Source: LW40-45 sp048883105 (GTDB lineage Archaea; Asgardarchaeota; Lokiarchaeia; Sigyniarchaeales; SOKP01). Taken from it: a stretch of DNA of 14,826 nt. The stretch lies in NCBI GenBank assembly GCA_048883105.1, contig JBHLQY010000062.1, positions 1 to 14,826 of the forward strand, in the 5' to 3' direction. The notes beneath the pieces are model-generated. The model was not told the origin of the DNA, did no database searches, and saw nothing but the letters and a program-made list of their open reading frames with translations. Each line of letters begins with the position of its first letter. Within the stretch, counting starts at the first letter, position 1. Below, piece after piece: positions 1 through 7,116 of the stretch. A program made the position numbers and the translations under genes.

Positions 1-199
1 GTTAGAACACCAATTATTTGAGAATATAAACAAAAGTAAGATTCGGTAACATTTAAGATTTTAAATTATTTTTGAACTAATATTTTTTATCGAGATTATG
101 CATTTTTTTTCTAATTTTTTTTAAGATAAACAATATTAACATTATTTACCTTAAAGGATTTTTTTTAATAAAATTGGAAAATAGTATAGGTAAAGACTC
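1..199. other. AT-rich non-coding leader upstream of the sugar symporter
   Basis: No gene is visible here. Long T-runs around 105-121 and 160-167 could end a plus-strand transcript entering from the left or simply reflect the base composition. Immediately before the ATG at 200 an AGGT (188-191) lies 8 nt upstream and is a weak Shine-Dalgarno match. No convincing TATA box can be singled out in such AT-rich sequence. Confidence 0.5.
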
Positions 200-1600
200 A
201 TGGAAAACGAAGAAGGCTTAAAGGAGGAAATTGTACCTTTAAAAAGTCGAATATGGGTTTCAGGTGCTGATGCAGCTGTAGCTTTTATACAAATTATTCT
301 TGTAATGGGATTAACATATTATTTTGTTAACGCTCGCGGTCTAAATCCAGTATTGGCTGGTATAGTATGGCTTATTTTTGGTGTCTGGAATGCTGTCAAC
401 GATCCTATATTTGGTCATATTAGTGATAAGACAAAAAGTAAACTAGGGCGTAGAATCCCGTATATACGCTATGGTGCTCCAATAATAGCAACAGCTTATA
501 TTTTATGCTGGATTGATTATCCGAATTCTGATCAGTTAGCTATGTTTTTACAATTATTAATATTTTTGTTCTTTTACGATATTCTTTATACAGCAGTTGC
601 ATCTGCGTTATATGTAATGCCCTATGAAATGGCAGTTTCAAATAAAGCTCGTGGAAGCATTTTCGTTTGGAGACTTTTCTTCAGTGTCTTTGCTACAATC
701 GTACCTCTTATTTTAATCCCACTTATTCAACCAGGAACTGGTGAAGATACTACATTTTATCAAGTGATTCATATCATGATTGGTATCATAGTAGGATTAA
801 TTGTATTCGTAAGCACGTTTTTTTACGAGGAAAAGCATTATCTTCAAGAAGAGGAAAAGGTACCATTTTTTGAGTCAATAAAGAATACATTTAAAAACAA
901 ATCTTTTATAATTTTTGAAGTAATTAGCTTTACTGTGATTTACGTTCAAGCTGGATTAATGCTGGGTTTAGCATTTTACTTAGATGAGTTAGAAACATCA
1001 ATGTTGCTGTTATTTATAGCCATGTTCATTGGGATTTTCATTGGATTGTTTTTATTCATTGGGAAGCAAGGAAAACTAGGTGTTAAGAAATCAATGCAAA
1101 TTATGATTGGCATTTTTTCTCTGAGTTGTTTTATTATTCTCATTTTTGGACGTAACTTAATTTTAACTTCGATTGGTTTTGTAGGTATCGGGATGGCGAT
1201 TGTTGGAGGTTTCTTTTTAATTCCACTTATGAATGGCGATGTAATTGATAAGGACGAAGATATGACTGGACAACGTCGAGAAGGAATGTACGCTGGTGTG
1301 AATTCATTTGTTACCAAATACGCAATTAGCTTAGCTGAAGCGGTTTTTCTATTTATTATCGCAATTTTCGGTTATGACGAGAGTTTAGCTAAAGGACAAC
1401 AAAGCACACTTGCAGAAACGGGTATTATTATTGGTTGGATGTTAGTCCCTGCACTTTTATTACTCATATGTTTTATTGTTATGCATTGGTATCCTCTTGC
1501 TGGACCAGAATGGAATAAGACAAAAACTAAATTAGAAAAAATTCACAAGGATAAAGAAAAAGCATATTTAGAGAAGCTTGGATTTAAATATGTAGATTAA
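200..1600 (+). CDS. GPH-family (MelB-like) sugar:cation symporter of the major facilitator superfamily
   Basis: This is a polytopic membrane protein of 466 residues, the usual size for the glycoside-pentoside-hexuronide:cation symporters (MFS_2), which import sugars or glycosides with H+ or Na+. The family signature after helix 2 is clear: NDP at residues 67-69, then GHISDKTKSKLGRR with D76 and GRR at 83-85, matching the DPxxGxxSDRTxSxxGRRRP loop of MelB-type carriers. Hydrophobic segments recur along the whole length, consistent with about 12 helices, and the C-terminus is a charged cytosolic tail rich in Lys and Glu. The only sensible start is the ATG at 200. A maltokinase-like gene follows 103 bp downstream on the same strand, which makes a di- or oligosaccharide substrate plausible, but substrate and coupling ion cannot be read from sequence. 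The family assignment is strong; the substrate is unknown. Confidence 0.9.
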   Translation: MENEEGLKEEIVPLKSRIWVSGADAAVAFIQIILVMGLTYYFVNARGLNPVLAGIVWLIFGVWNAVNDPIFGHISDKTKSKLGRRIPYIRYGAPIIATAYILCWIDYPNSDQLAMFLQLLIFLFFYDILYTAVASALYVMPYEMAVSNKARGSIFVWRLFFSVFATIVPLILIPLIQPGTGEDTTFYQVIHIMIGIIVGLIVFVSTFFYEEKHYLQEEEKVPFFESIKNTFKNKSFIIFEVISFTVIYVQAGLMLGLAFYLDELETSMLLLFIAMFIGIFIGLFLFIGKQGKLGVKKSMQIMIGIFSLSCFIILIFGRNLILTSIGFVGIGMAIVGGFFLIPLMNGDVIDKDEDMTGQRREGMYAGVNSFVTKYAISLAEAVFLFIIAIFGYDESLAKGQQSTLAETGIIIGWMLVPALLLLICFIVMHWYPLAGPEWNKTKTKLEKIHKDKEKAYLEKLGFKYVD

Positions 1601-1628
1601 ATCTTCTTTTTTTTTATTTTTTTTTTAA
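1601..1628 (+). terminator. Oligo-T terminator after the symporter gene
   Basis: Directly after the stop codon the plus strand carries a nearly uninterrupted T-rich tract with only scattered A and C. Archaeal RNA polymerase terminates at such T-runs without needing a hairpin. It suggests that the symporter and the following kinase gene are at least partly separate transcription units. Confidence 0.6.
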
Positions 1629-1703
1629 AAAAGTTCTATAATGGAGAAAACCTATAATTATTTGTAAAAAATTAATAATTATTAAGATAATAGCCCCTAA
1701 CGA

Positions 1704-3434
1704 ATGGTTAAAATGTTAGAAAATTTAGATAAAAGTCTTATGCAAGATATTTTCAATTCTAACGAGTTTAAAGGATGGCTTATTTCGAGAAGATGGTTCG
1801 GAGATAAGTCTGCCTTGTCAAATTTAGAGTTTAAAGTATCTATTGATTATTTTGTAATTATTTCGGAAAGGATTTTTATTACGGTAATAAAAATTGAAAC
1901 CGAAATTTACTCCAAATCTTATTATTTGCCCTTGATTTTTTATAGAAAAATTCAAGATATTCTCGAGCAAAGCGAAAATAATAGAAATAATATTATAAGA
2001 CTGACTGAAATTACATTTAGTAAAAAACTTGCTCTTACTATAGGAAGCACCCAAAAAGTTTTTACACTAAACTTGGTAGAAGCAGAATATTGTATATTCT
2101 TCTGGAAAAACATATTATTTAATAAAGATTTGATTGAGAAATTTCCTTCACTCTCTTTGGATCTAACCTTATATAGTGAACAATTTCAAGACGATATTAG
2201 AATGAGAGAAGTTCAGACCTTAATAGAGGCCAGTCTTTTTCCTAATAGATATGCATTATCGATGCAGCAATTAGGTGGAGGGGATACAACTAATTCACTA
2301 TTTTTATTAAATTTAAATGATAAAAGAATCCCAGATCAGAAGGCAATTTCATTTGTTTTAAAATCGTATAAGGAATATCTAGAAAGTTTAGAGCCCTCCA
2401 TTTTATTTGTTTTAGTTAAAAATAACTTTCCTAACGCCCCAAAAATCTATGGAACGATTAAAATAAAAGGAATCGAAACGGTTGGGATAATTGAAAACGT
2501 CCAAAATATTGGAAATATTGGAGATATTGTATGGAACGAACTTAACGACATGATTTACAACGTATTCAGTAATATTAAAGCGGATTATTCGCATCTTTCT
2601 GAAAAAAGCGAGATCTCTAACTTAACAAAAAAATATTTCATCGAAACTTTGAAAGTTTCTGAGGAAATTGGCACCTACATTAGTAATTTACACGAATCAT
2701 TAATATTACCTGATGAAAGAAATTATAGTATAGAAACTGTAAAAAGCACGAATTATTTGAAAAATTATACAGATAAACTTAATTCAATTATATCAGATCT
2801 GCAAAATAATATAAATCAACAGTCTGAAAAAACATTTTACAATCTACCAAAAATAAATTCTATATTAATTGATATAAAAGAAATCATGGAAAAATTCCGT
2901 TCCGAGTTTCCAGAAGATAAAATAAAAATCCAACCGGTTCATCAAGATTTACATATGGAGCAGGTATTATATAACAAAACTAATGAGCAATATCAGTTTT
3001 ATTTTATTGATTACGAAGGAGATCCGCAACTTAATGTTGAAGATAAAAAAGGAAAATTTCCAATTGAAAAGGATGTAGCGTCATTTTTGAGATCTTTAAG
3101 TTATATAAAGTTTAACACATTTTTGAAATTTATAGAGAAAAAAATAATTCAAAGAGACCGATACGAAGTTCCCGAAGAGATCCTATATAGCCTTTTTTTC
3201 CGAAAAGCAGTTATAAGCAAAAATAAAGTTTTAGACGTAATTTTAAAAGTACTTAATGTATGGGAGGAAAAATTAATAGCGCAACTTATTAGATTTCTTA
3301 AACCAAATATTACATTAACTAATTATTTCACTATTGAAAGAGCTTTATACGAATTAAACTACGAACTACTATTTAGACCGAATAAAATCATTATCCCAAT
3401 TCTAGGCTTAAAAGAAATTATTGAAAAATATTAA
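1704..3434 (+). CDS. Maltokinase-like sugar kinase (aminoglycoside-phosphotransferase fold)
   Basis: This 576-residue protein resembles maltokinase (Mak/Pep2), which phosphorylates maltose at C1 with ATP in bacterial trehalose/GlgE glucan metabolism. Near the N-terminus RRWFGDKS (29-36) matches the RWF/Y-A/G-G/D-K motif of the Mak N-terminal cap domain. A glycine-rich stretch LGGGDTTN (190-197) sits where the nucleotide-binding lobe is expected. The catalytic region is recognisable: HQDLHMEQ (413-420) corresponds to HGDLHLGQ of Mak with D415 as catalytic base, and DYEGDP (436-441) corresponds to DFEGEP, the metal-binding aspartate. The following region (KFPIEKDVASFLRSLSY) fits the Mak pattern PLRDVAGMLRSFDY. 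The length is somewhat greater than bacterial Mak (about 450), mainly in the middle. A second ATG at 1713 is an alternative start. The neighbouring sugar symporter supports a carbohydrate role. No trehalose synthase or GlgE gene is in the window, so the substrate is inferred from family only. Confidence 0.72.
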   Translation: MVKMLENLDKSLMQDIFNSNEFKGWLISRRWFGDKSALSNLEFKVSIDYFVIISERIFITVIKIETEIYSKSYYLPLIFYRKIQDILEQSENNRNNIIRLTEITFSKKLALTIGSTQKVFTLNLVEAEYCIFFWKNILFNKDLIEKFPSLSLDLTLYSEQFQDDIRMREVQTLIEASLFPNRYALSMQQLGGGDTTNSLFLLNLNDKRIPDQKAISFVLKSYKEYLESLEPSILFVLVKNNFPNAPKIYGTIKIKGIETVGIIENVQNIGNIGDIVWNELNDMIYNVFSNIKADYSHLSEKSEISNLTKKYFIETLKVSEEIGTYISNLHESLILPDERNYSIETVKSTNYLKNYTDKLNSIISDLQNNINQQSEKTFYNLPKINSILIDIKEIMEKFRSEFPEDKIKIQPVHQDLHMEQVLYNKTNEQYQFYFIDYEGDPQLNVEDKKGKFPIEKDVASFLRSLSYIKFNTFLKFIEKKIIQRDRYEVPEEILYSLFFRKAVISKNKVLDVILKVLNVWEEKLIAQLIRFLKPNITLTNYFTIERALYELNYELLFRPNKIIIPILGLKEIIEKY

Positions 3435-3448
3435 AATTTTCTTAATAT

Positions 3449-4084
3449 TTATTCTTCTTGTTCTAATTTCGCAAACTCAAACGTGTAATAAGATTTAGTT
3501 CTATCAATAGGTCCTATTTTTTTAATGTAATCTTTTTTTTTCTTGCTGTCTTTGTTAATCGCTTCTGTTGTAAACAATGCTATTTCATATTCATCTTCAG
3601 GAGAATAATTTATTAATTTATATACAAATCCTTCAGCAAATTTCGCCGGACCGAACTTATTTGAAAATAAGATATAATTCTCTTTATCGATAAATTTTGG
3701 AAAAAAACCTAAATGTTCACATAAATCAAGCTTATAATCTAAATTTTCTAATTGATTTTGAACCCTCGCTATATCGTTAATAAGGCGTGCAAACTTTATT
3801 CCCAACTCCATTTGAGCTTCTTCTTCTAAGTTTTCGAGAAATTTTCTAAATGTGGATCTTTTTATAACTATTAAATCCCTATCATCCAATGATCTAATAG
3901 AGCTTTGATCTATTATCAAATATTTTGCCATTTCCAAATAGTTTCTAATAACACTAGCTTTAGTTAGGTGCTTTCTGTCTTTTATTTCTTCTAAGATTTG
4001 ATCCAATCTTTGATCAATTCTAACTGTTATAACATTAGTTACCTCTTTTTTTTCAGATTCTTTACCCTTTTTTTCAATACTCAT
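3449..4084 (-). CDS. Ribbon-helix-helix DNA-binding regulator with unknown C-terminal domain
   Basis: After a lysine- and glutamate-rich head, the first ~60 residues form a ribbon-helix-helix (CopG/Arc-type) domain: a short basic strand (VITVRIDQ), a first helix (RLDQILEEIKD), a turn (HLTKAS) and a second helix (VIRNYLEMAKYL). Such domains dimerise and insert the paired strands into the major groove. The rest (about 150 residues) is acidic-basic, predicted helical then mixed, and not recognised; it may be a sensor or oligomerisation domain. An ATG 15 nt upstream, at 4099, would add five residues, but that ATG overlaps a GGAGG (4097-4093) lying 8 nt before the ATG at 4084, so the downstream ATG is the better start. 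The gene is convergent with the kinase gene (14 bp apart) and divergent from an ArsR-type regulator; palindromes in the shared upstream region are plausible operators. Its targets are unknown. Confidence 0.75.
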   Translation of the reverse strand: MSIEKKGKESEKKEVTNVITVRIDQRLDQILEEIKDRKHLTKASVIRNYLEMAKYLIIDQSSIRSLDDRDLIVIKRSTFRKFLENLEEEAQMELGIKFARLINDIARVQNQLENLDYKLDLCEHLGFFPKFIDKENYILFSNKFGPAKFAEGFVYKLINYSPEDEYEIALFTTEAINKDSKKKKDYIKKIGPIDRTKSYYTFEFAKLEQEE

Positions 4085-4092
4085 TCTCTTAT

Positions 4093-4097
4093 CCTCC
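4093..4097 (-). promoter_or_regulatory. GGAGG ribosome-binding site deciding the start of the ribbon-helix-helix regulator
   Basis: The minus strand reads ATGGAGGATAAGAGAATG. The GGAGG core is a full Shine-Dalgarno match 8 nt before the second ATG, whereas using the first ATG would place the ribosome-binding site inside the coding sequence. It is one of the few canonical sites in this window. Confidence 0.65.
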
Positions 4098-4434
4098 ATA
4101 CTTGGAATGGCATTCTAGATTTTTAATATTTAACCCCTGACTCATAGATTCCATATAGTAATATTTGTATTCATTTTGATTCATATATAAATATTATTGA
4201 CAAAAGAATTTAAATTTAAGTAGTGATATACCGAAGGATCCATGAATTTTTAAATGATTTACGAATAGATGCCGTATATTCCTAATTTTTAAGAAAGATT
4301 TTATCTGATTCCCAAATTATTAATGGTTGGATATTTCTTTTAAATTAAAAAGAACTCCACGCTGAATATCTTTATCTAAATTTCAAATTATCTGATATAT
4401 TGGGATGAAATTTAATAAGATATTTGCACAAACA

Positions 4435-4509
4435 TACGAAACTTTTAAAAGTATAAGAAATCCAATTACTTTTTAATCAAATATTTGTTTAATTAAATAC
4501 AGTTTCGTA
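4435..4509. repeat. 9-bp perfect inverted repeat enclosing two palindromes
   Basis: TACGAAACT at 4435-4443 is answered by its exact reverse complement AGTTTCGTA at 4501-4509. Between the arms lie the 12-bp palindrome ACTTTTAAAAGT and the 20-bp near-palindrome at 4473-4492 (9 of 10 pairs match). The G/C-containing arms make chance less likely than for the pure A/T symmetries. It could be a pair of operator half-sites or a looping element. Confidence 0.5.
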
Positions 4510-4511
4510 AA

Positions 4512-4549
4512 TACAAATGCAATTTTTATTCAAATTGCGACTACAAATG
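4512..4549. repeat. TACAAATG direct repeats flanking a 7-bp hairpin
   Basis: TACAAATG occurs at 4512-4519 and 4542-4549 in direct orientation, 30 bp apart or about three helical turns. Between them is the perfect inverted repeat GCAATTT-TTATTC-AAATTGC (4519-4538). The second copy also pairs with CATTTGT at 4582-4588 around AAAGTA/TACTTT arms (4555-4560 and 4567-4572). This arrangement lies 115-150 bp upstream of the ArsR-type regulator gene. Confidence 0.45.
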
Positions 4550-4664
4550 AATATAAAGTAATTTTTTACTTTGATTTTCAACATTTGTTACAGTATAATG
4601 TTATTTAAATTACAAATTCTATTCTTATATTGTTAAGTTAAATAAAAATAAAGGCGTAGAAATA

Positions 4665-4988
4665 ATGGAAATTTCAGAAAGCAATATATTGGGGGTTGAG
4701 TTAGTGAACAAAGATCATTCCATTACAATTCATACCGATAAACAAATAGAAGATATTGTAAAAGCTTTATCTAGTCAAACCAGACGGCAAATCTTACAAC
4801 AAATCCAAACCGAGCCCATGGATGTAAGTAATATTGCCTCGAATTTAGGCATGACTGAGGCAAATATTTCCGCCCAAATTAAAAAGTTAGAAAAAGCGGG
4901 ATTAGTAATTTGCGAATACAGCTCAGGACAGCATGGAGTAAGAAAAATTAGTCGGTTAAAATATGATGAGATAAAAATTAGGATTTAA
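4665..4988 (+). CDS. ArsR-like winged helix-turn-helix transcriptional regulator
   Basis: This 107-residue protein is a single winged helix-turn-helix domain of the ArsR/HTH_20 type. The canonical opening VKALSSQTRRQILQQI (32-47) is the helix that precedes the HTH; MDVSNIASNLGMTEANISAQIKKLEKAGLV (52-81) gives the two HTH helices and the start of the wing, and the wing (YSSGQHGVRKISRL) ends the domain. The N-terminal ~25 residues form a short strand-rich head. There is no Cys/His set typical of metal-sensing ArsR members, so the signal is probably not a metal. Related regulators of the COG4189 type are usually much longer, with a C-terminal sensor part; here the protein stops at the end of the wing, and no continuation of homology is seen in frame downstream. 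It probably dimerises on palindromes in the long upstream region and may regulate itself. Confidence 0.85.
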   Translation: MEISESNILGVELVNKDHSITIHTDKQIEDIVKALSSQTRRQILQQIQTEPMDVSNIASNLGMTEANISAQIKKLEKAGLVICEYSSGQHGVRKISRLKYDEIKIRI

Positions 4989-5071
4989 AATTTCTTGATT
5001 CTTGTTTACGTTAACTTTAATTAAATTTGACCTTTTAAAATCACTCTAAGGGCGAATTTTTATAAAAAATG

Positions 5072-5088
5072 TTAGGTTAACCCCTAAG
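5072..5088. terminator. Short palindrome between convergent genes
   Basis: TTAGG (5072-5076) pairs with CCTAA (5082-5086) around a short loop and contains the 8-bp palindrome GGTTAACC (5075-5082). It sits at the very end of the small minus-strand ORF and about 85 bp after the ArsR-type gene. A bidirectional termination role is possible but weakly supported. Confidence 0.25.
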
Positions 5089-5359
5089 TCAATTTTGACA
5101 AGACTTCTTTCAAATATAATTTCATAAGGAATCTTTCAAGCGAGCAAAAATCTATTTTTTGCTTATTAGTCAAATCTTTGTAATTCAAAAAGATAGAACG
5201 ATTTTTATTTAGTAATTCAAGATAAGTTTTTTTCTCATTTCTAAGAAATTGATCGATGAAATAGTTATTCTCGTTCTTAAACAAGCTAGATGAAAATTTT
5301 AGTATGGAATTACTCTCTAAAATAGCAGGATAATTTTCCTTAACTACACCTGAACTCAT
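5084..5359 (-). CDS. Small hypothetical protein
   Basis: A 91-codon ORF with an ATG start that I do not recognise. The product is basic and hydrophilic with no membrane segment. The second half (YLELLNKNRSIFLNY, then LERFLMKLYLKEVL) looks helical. It sits on the same strand as the radical SAM gene upstream of it, 137 bp away, and is separated from it by a hairpin terminator, so it probably has its own promoter if expressed. No clear ribosome-binding site precedes it. The codon choice is AT-rich like its neighbours. It could be a lineage-specific small protein or a spurious ORF in AT-rich DNA. Confidence 0.45.
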   Translation of the reverse strand: MSSGVVKENYPAILESNSILKFSSSLFKNENNYFIDQFLRNEKKTYLELLNKNRSIFLNYKDLTNKQKIDFCSLERFLMKLYLKEVLSKLT

Positions 5360-5410
5360 ATGAAATTTAGGGATTTTTCTATTTTAGTAAAAAATTATTT
5401 TTTGATCCTT

Positions 5411-5430
5411 TAAAAAAAGGACTCCCTTTT
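5411..5430 (-). terminator. Hairpin plus T-tract terminator after the radical SAM gene
   Basis: On the minus strand AAAAGG-GAGT-CCTTTT forms a 6-bp stem with a 4-nt loop, and the distal arm runs into a T7 tract. It lies about 65 bp downstream of the radical SAM stop codon, in the orientation expected for ending that transcript. Confidence 0.55.
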
Positions 5431-5496
5431 GGTTTAGTATTTTTTATGCTAAATCTAACAAAACGAAATAAAAATAGATAATAAATAAGACAAATT

Positions 5497-7044
5497 TTAT
5501 TTTTCATGTGTTAAAACAACTTCTTCTTGAGGTATTGGAGTGCTATTTACAATTTTTTCTATATTTTCTTTATGATTTTTCATTTGTCTTAATTCGTCAG
5601 AAACAATCTGGTGAGACATTCCATTAGTATGGAGCATTGTAACACCGCCTTTAATTCCTTGTTTACACAATCGAAATATACAGTTAAGCATCCAATTAAA
5701 TTTGCCGAATGGATTAAGATACTCCTTTATTCTTCTTCTAAGCCAACCGCTGTCCAAATAATAGTAAGAGTATGCTTCTGCAACCAGACGATACATTTCG
5801 ATATTTGTTAATTGTTCGGTTTTCATCATAGTATGAAATAGATCGTAATGCTTATAATTATTGCTCGTGACCATGCCTTTTGCTTTCATCTCGTCGTAAA
5901 AAGGAGTTCCAGGGAATGCAGTTATTGGAGTAAATTGTACGCAGTCCATATCAAGTGATTTAGCATAATAGATATTTTGTCGTACCATTTTCTTAGTTTC
6001 ACCTGGAAAGCCAATGATTACACCTCCAAAAATTGATATACCTCTATCTCTTAGCATTTTTATTACTTTTCTTACCATAGTTGGTGTAAGGTTTTTTTTA
6101 TTCATCGCATTGAGACTTCTTTGATGAACGGATTCAACTCCAAGAAAAACTTGCCTAAAACTCGCTTTTTCTAATAGATCTATTAACCAAGGATTGCGAT
6201 ATAAGGTATCAACGCGAGATTGACAACTAAATCGCATTTTATTATTAACTCCTGACTGTATGATCGCATCCAATATTTTTTTAGTGCGTTTAACATTAAT
6301 AGTAAAATTATCCTCGCAGAAAAAGATAAAATTATTTCGCCAATCGACATCGTAGACTTCTCTCATGATTCTTATTAGGCTCTTAGTTCGATACACAATA
6401 TGTTGCGTTGGGTCTTTCCACATTTTAATAATACAACAAAACTTACAGTTATGCGGACACCCTCTTGAAGTTTCTACTTGTCTTGTGGTTGTACCAAGAT
6501 AAGTATAAAGTTTGCCTTCCAAAAGATCTCGGCGTGGCATGGGAAATTTGTCTAAATTACATTCTAATCTTCTATCGTTGTTATGAATGACTTTCCCTTC
6601 TTTATTTTTATACGAAACGCCATCTATATCTTTTAAAGACACATTATTCTTATTGCCATCAATATAATCTATAATTTCTTTAAAGGTATGCTCACCCTCT
6701 CCTCTAACTGTATAATCAACAGCAGGATGATTGGCTACATATTCTGGAACCAATGTGGGATGATATCCTCCGAGAATTGTAGTGCAACCATGTTCTTTAG
6801 CCATTTCAGCTACTTCAAAAGCGTGATAAATTTGAGGTGTCATACTGGTTATAGCAACTACATCATATCGATTTAATTCGTTATGGAATAGTTTTTCTCT
6901 ATATTTATCGACTTTAAAATCAAATAATTTTGCGTCGTGTTCAGGAACCATAGCTGCAATTGAAATAAGACTTAATGGGGCACCTGTAATTATTGAATCC
7001 AATCCCGAGTCTATTCTCGCGGGATTAATGTAAAAAATTTTCAT
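5497..7044 (-). CDS. B12-binding-domain radical SAM protein
   Basis: This 515-residue enzyme has the class B (cobalamin-dependent) radical SAM layout. Residues 1-130 form a Rossmann-like B12-binding domain, with GAPLSLISIAAMV near the start, LGGYHPT at 91-97 and RGEGEHT at 114-120, both family hallmarks; the DxHxxG motif for lower-ligand displacement is absent, as is common in this class. The radical SAM barrel starts with CPHNCKFC, C196-x3-C200-x2-C203, ligating the [4Fe-4S] cluster that cleaves S-adenosylmethionine. FFCEDNF (241-247) and GGVIIGFPGET are further barrel motifs. The C-terminal ~130 residues are helical and poorly characterised. Members methylate or rearrange unactivated carbons in lipids, tetrapyrroles, cofactors and peptides. 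The substrate cannot be told here; archaeal relatives acting on membrane lipids are one possibility. It starts at an ATG preceded by GTGAG and is followed by a hairpin terminator. The TPR gene lies 72 bp upstream. Confidence 0.92.
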   Translation of the reverse strand: MKIFYINPARIDSGLDSIITGAPLSLISIAAMVPEHDAKLFDFKVDKYREKLFHNELNRYDVVAITSMTPQIYHAFEVAEMAKEHGCTTILGGYHPTLVPEYVANHPAVDYTVRGEGEHTFKEIIDYIDGNKNNVSLKDIDGVSYKNKEGKVIHNNDRRLECNLDKFPMPRRDLLEGKLYTYLGTTTRQVETSRGCPHNCKFCCIIKMWKDPTQHIVYRTKSLIRIMREVYDVDWRNNFIFFCEDNFTINVKRTKKILDAIIQSGVNNKMRFSCQSRVDTLYRNPWLIDLLEKASFRQVFLGVESVHQRSLNAMNKKNLTPTMVRKVIKMLRDRGISIFGGVIIGFPGETKKMVRQNIYYAKSLDMDCVQFTPITAFPGTPFYDEMKAKGMVTSNNYKHYDLFHTMMKTEQLTNIEMYRLVAEAYSYYYLDSGWLRRRIKEYLNPFGKFNWMLNCIFRLCKQGIKGGVTMLHTNGMSHQIVSDELRQMKNHKENIEKIVNSTPIPQEEVVLTHEK

Positions 7045-7100
7045 TTAAATACTCACGTGTTAAATTTATTGAATTTAAATTGATTTAAAAACTTGCATAT

Positions 7101-7109
7101 AAAAAAAAA
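7101..7109 (-). terminator. Oligo-T terminator after the TPR protein gene
   Basis: The minus strand has an uninterrupted T9 tract starting 7 nt after the stop codon of the TPR gene. This fits archaeal intrinsic termination and suggests that the downstream radical SAM gene depends on its own promoter or on read-through. Confidence 0.55.
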
Positions 7110-7116
7110 GGAGTTC

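Larger units (their letters stand above)
4100..4664. promoter_or_regulatory. Long intergenic region between divergent regulators, rich in palindromes
   Basis: About 565 bp without a credible gene separate the two divergent DNA-binding proteins. Exact symmetry elements include ACTTTTAAAAGT (4441-4452), CAAATATTTG (4478-4487, extendable to a 20-bp near-palindrome 4473-4492), a 9-bp inverted repeat TACGAAACT (4435-4443) / AGTTTCGTA (4501-4509), and GCAATTT / AAATTGC (4519-4525 and 4532-4538). TACAAAT occurs at 4512, 4542 and 4611 on the plus strand and at 4163-4169 on the minus strand, with AACAAAT variants near 4483 and 4583 on the minus strand. A possible TATA element for the ArsR gene is TTATATT near 4625. 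The density suggests operators for one or both flanking regulators; AT-richness makes some of it chance. Confidence 0.5.

Noticed and set aside
976..1317. Minus-strand ORF inside the symporter gene (113 codons)
   Set aside because: It is antisense to a clear membrane transporter and has a low-complexity Ile/Pro/Lys composition with no recognisable domain; it is a shadow frame.
4405..4476. Tiny 23-codon ORF (ATG to TAA) in the long intergenic region
   Set aside because: There is no ribosome-binding site, it overlaps the palindromes, and such short ORFs are expected by chance.
4100..4664. CRISPR array, tRNA or structured RNA in the largest gap
   Set aside because: The repeats are short (7-9 bp) and irregularly spaced, with no 24-37-bp units. 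No tRNA-like T-arm or cloverleaf and no GC-rich stem of the kind expected of an RNA in AT-rich DNA is seen.
7053..7058. CACGTG palindrome upstream of the radical SAM gene
   Set aside because: A single 6-bp palindrome is uninformative; part of it overlaps the GTGAG that may act as a ribosome-binding site.
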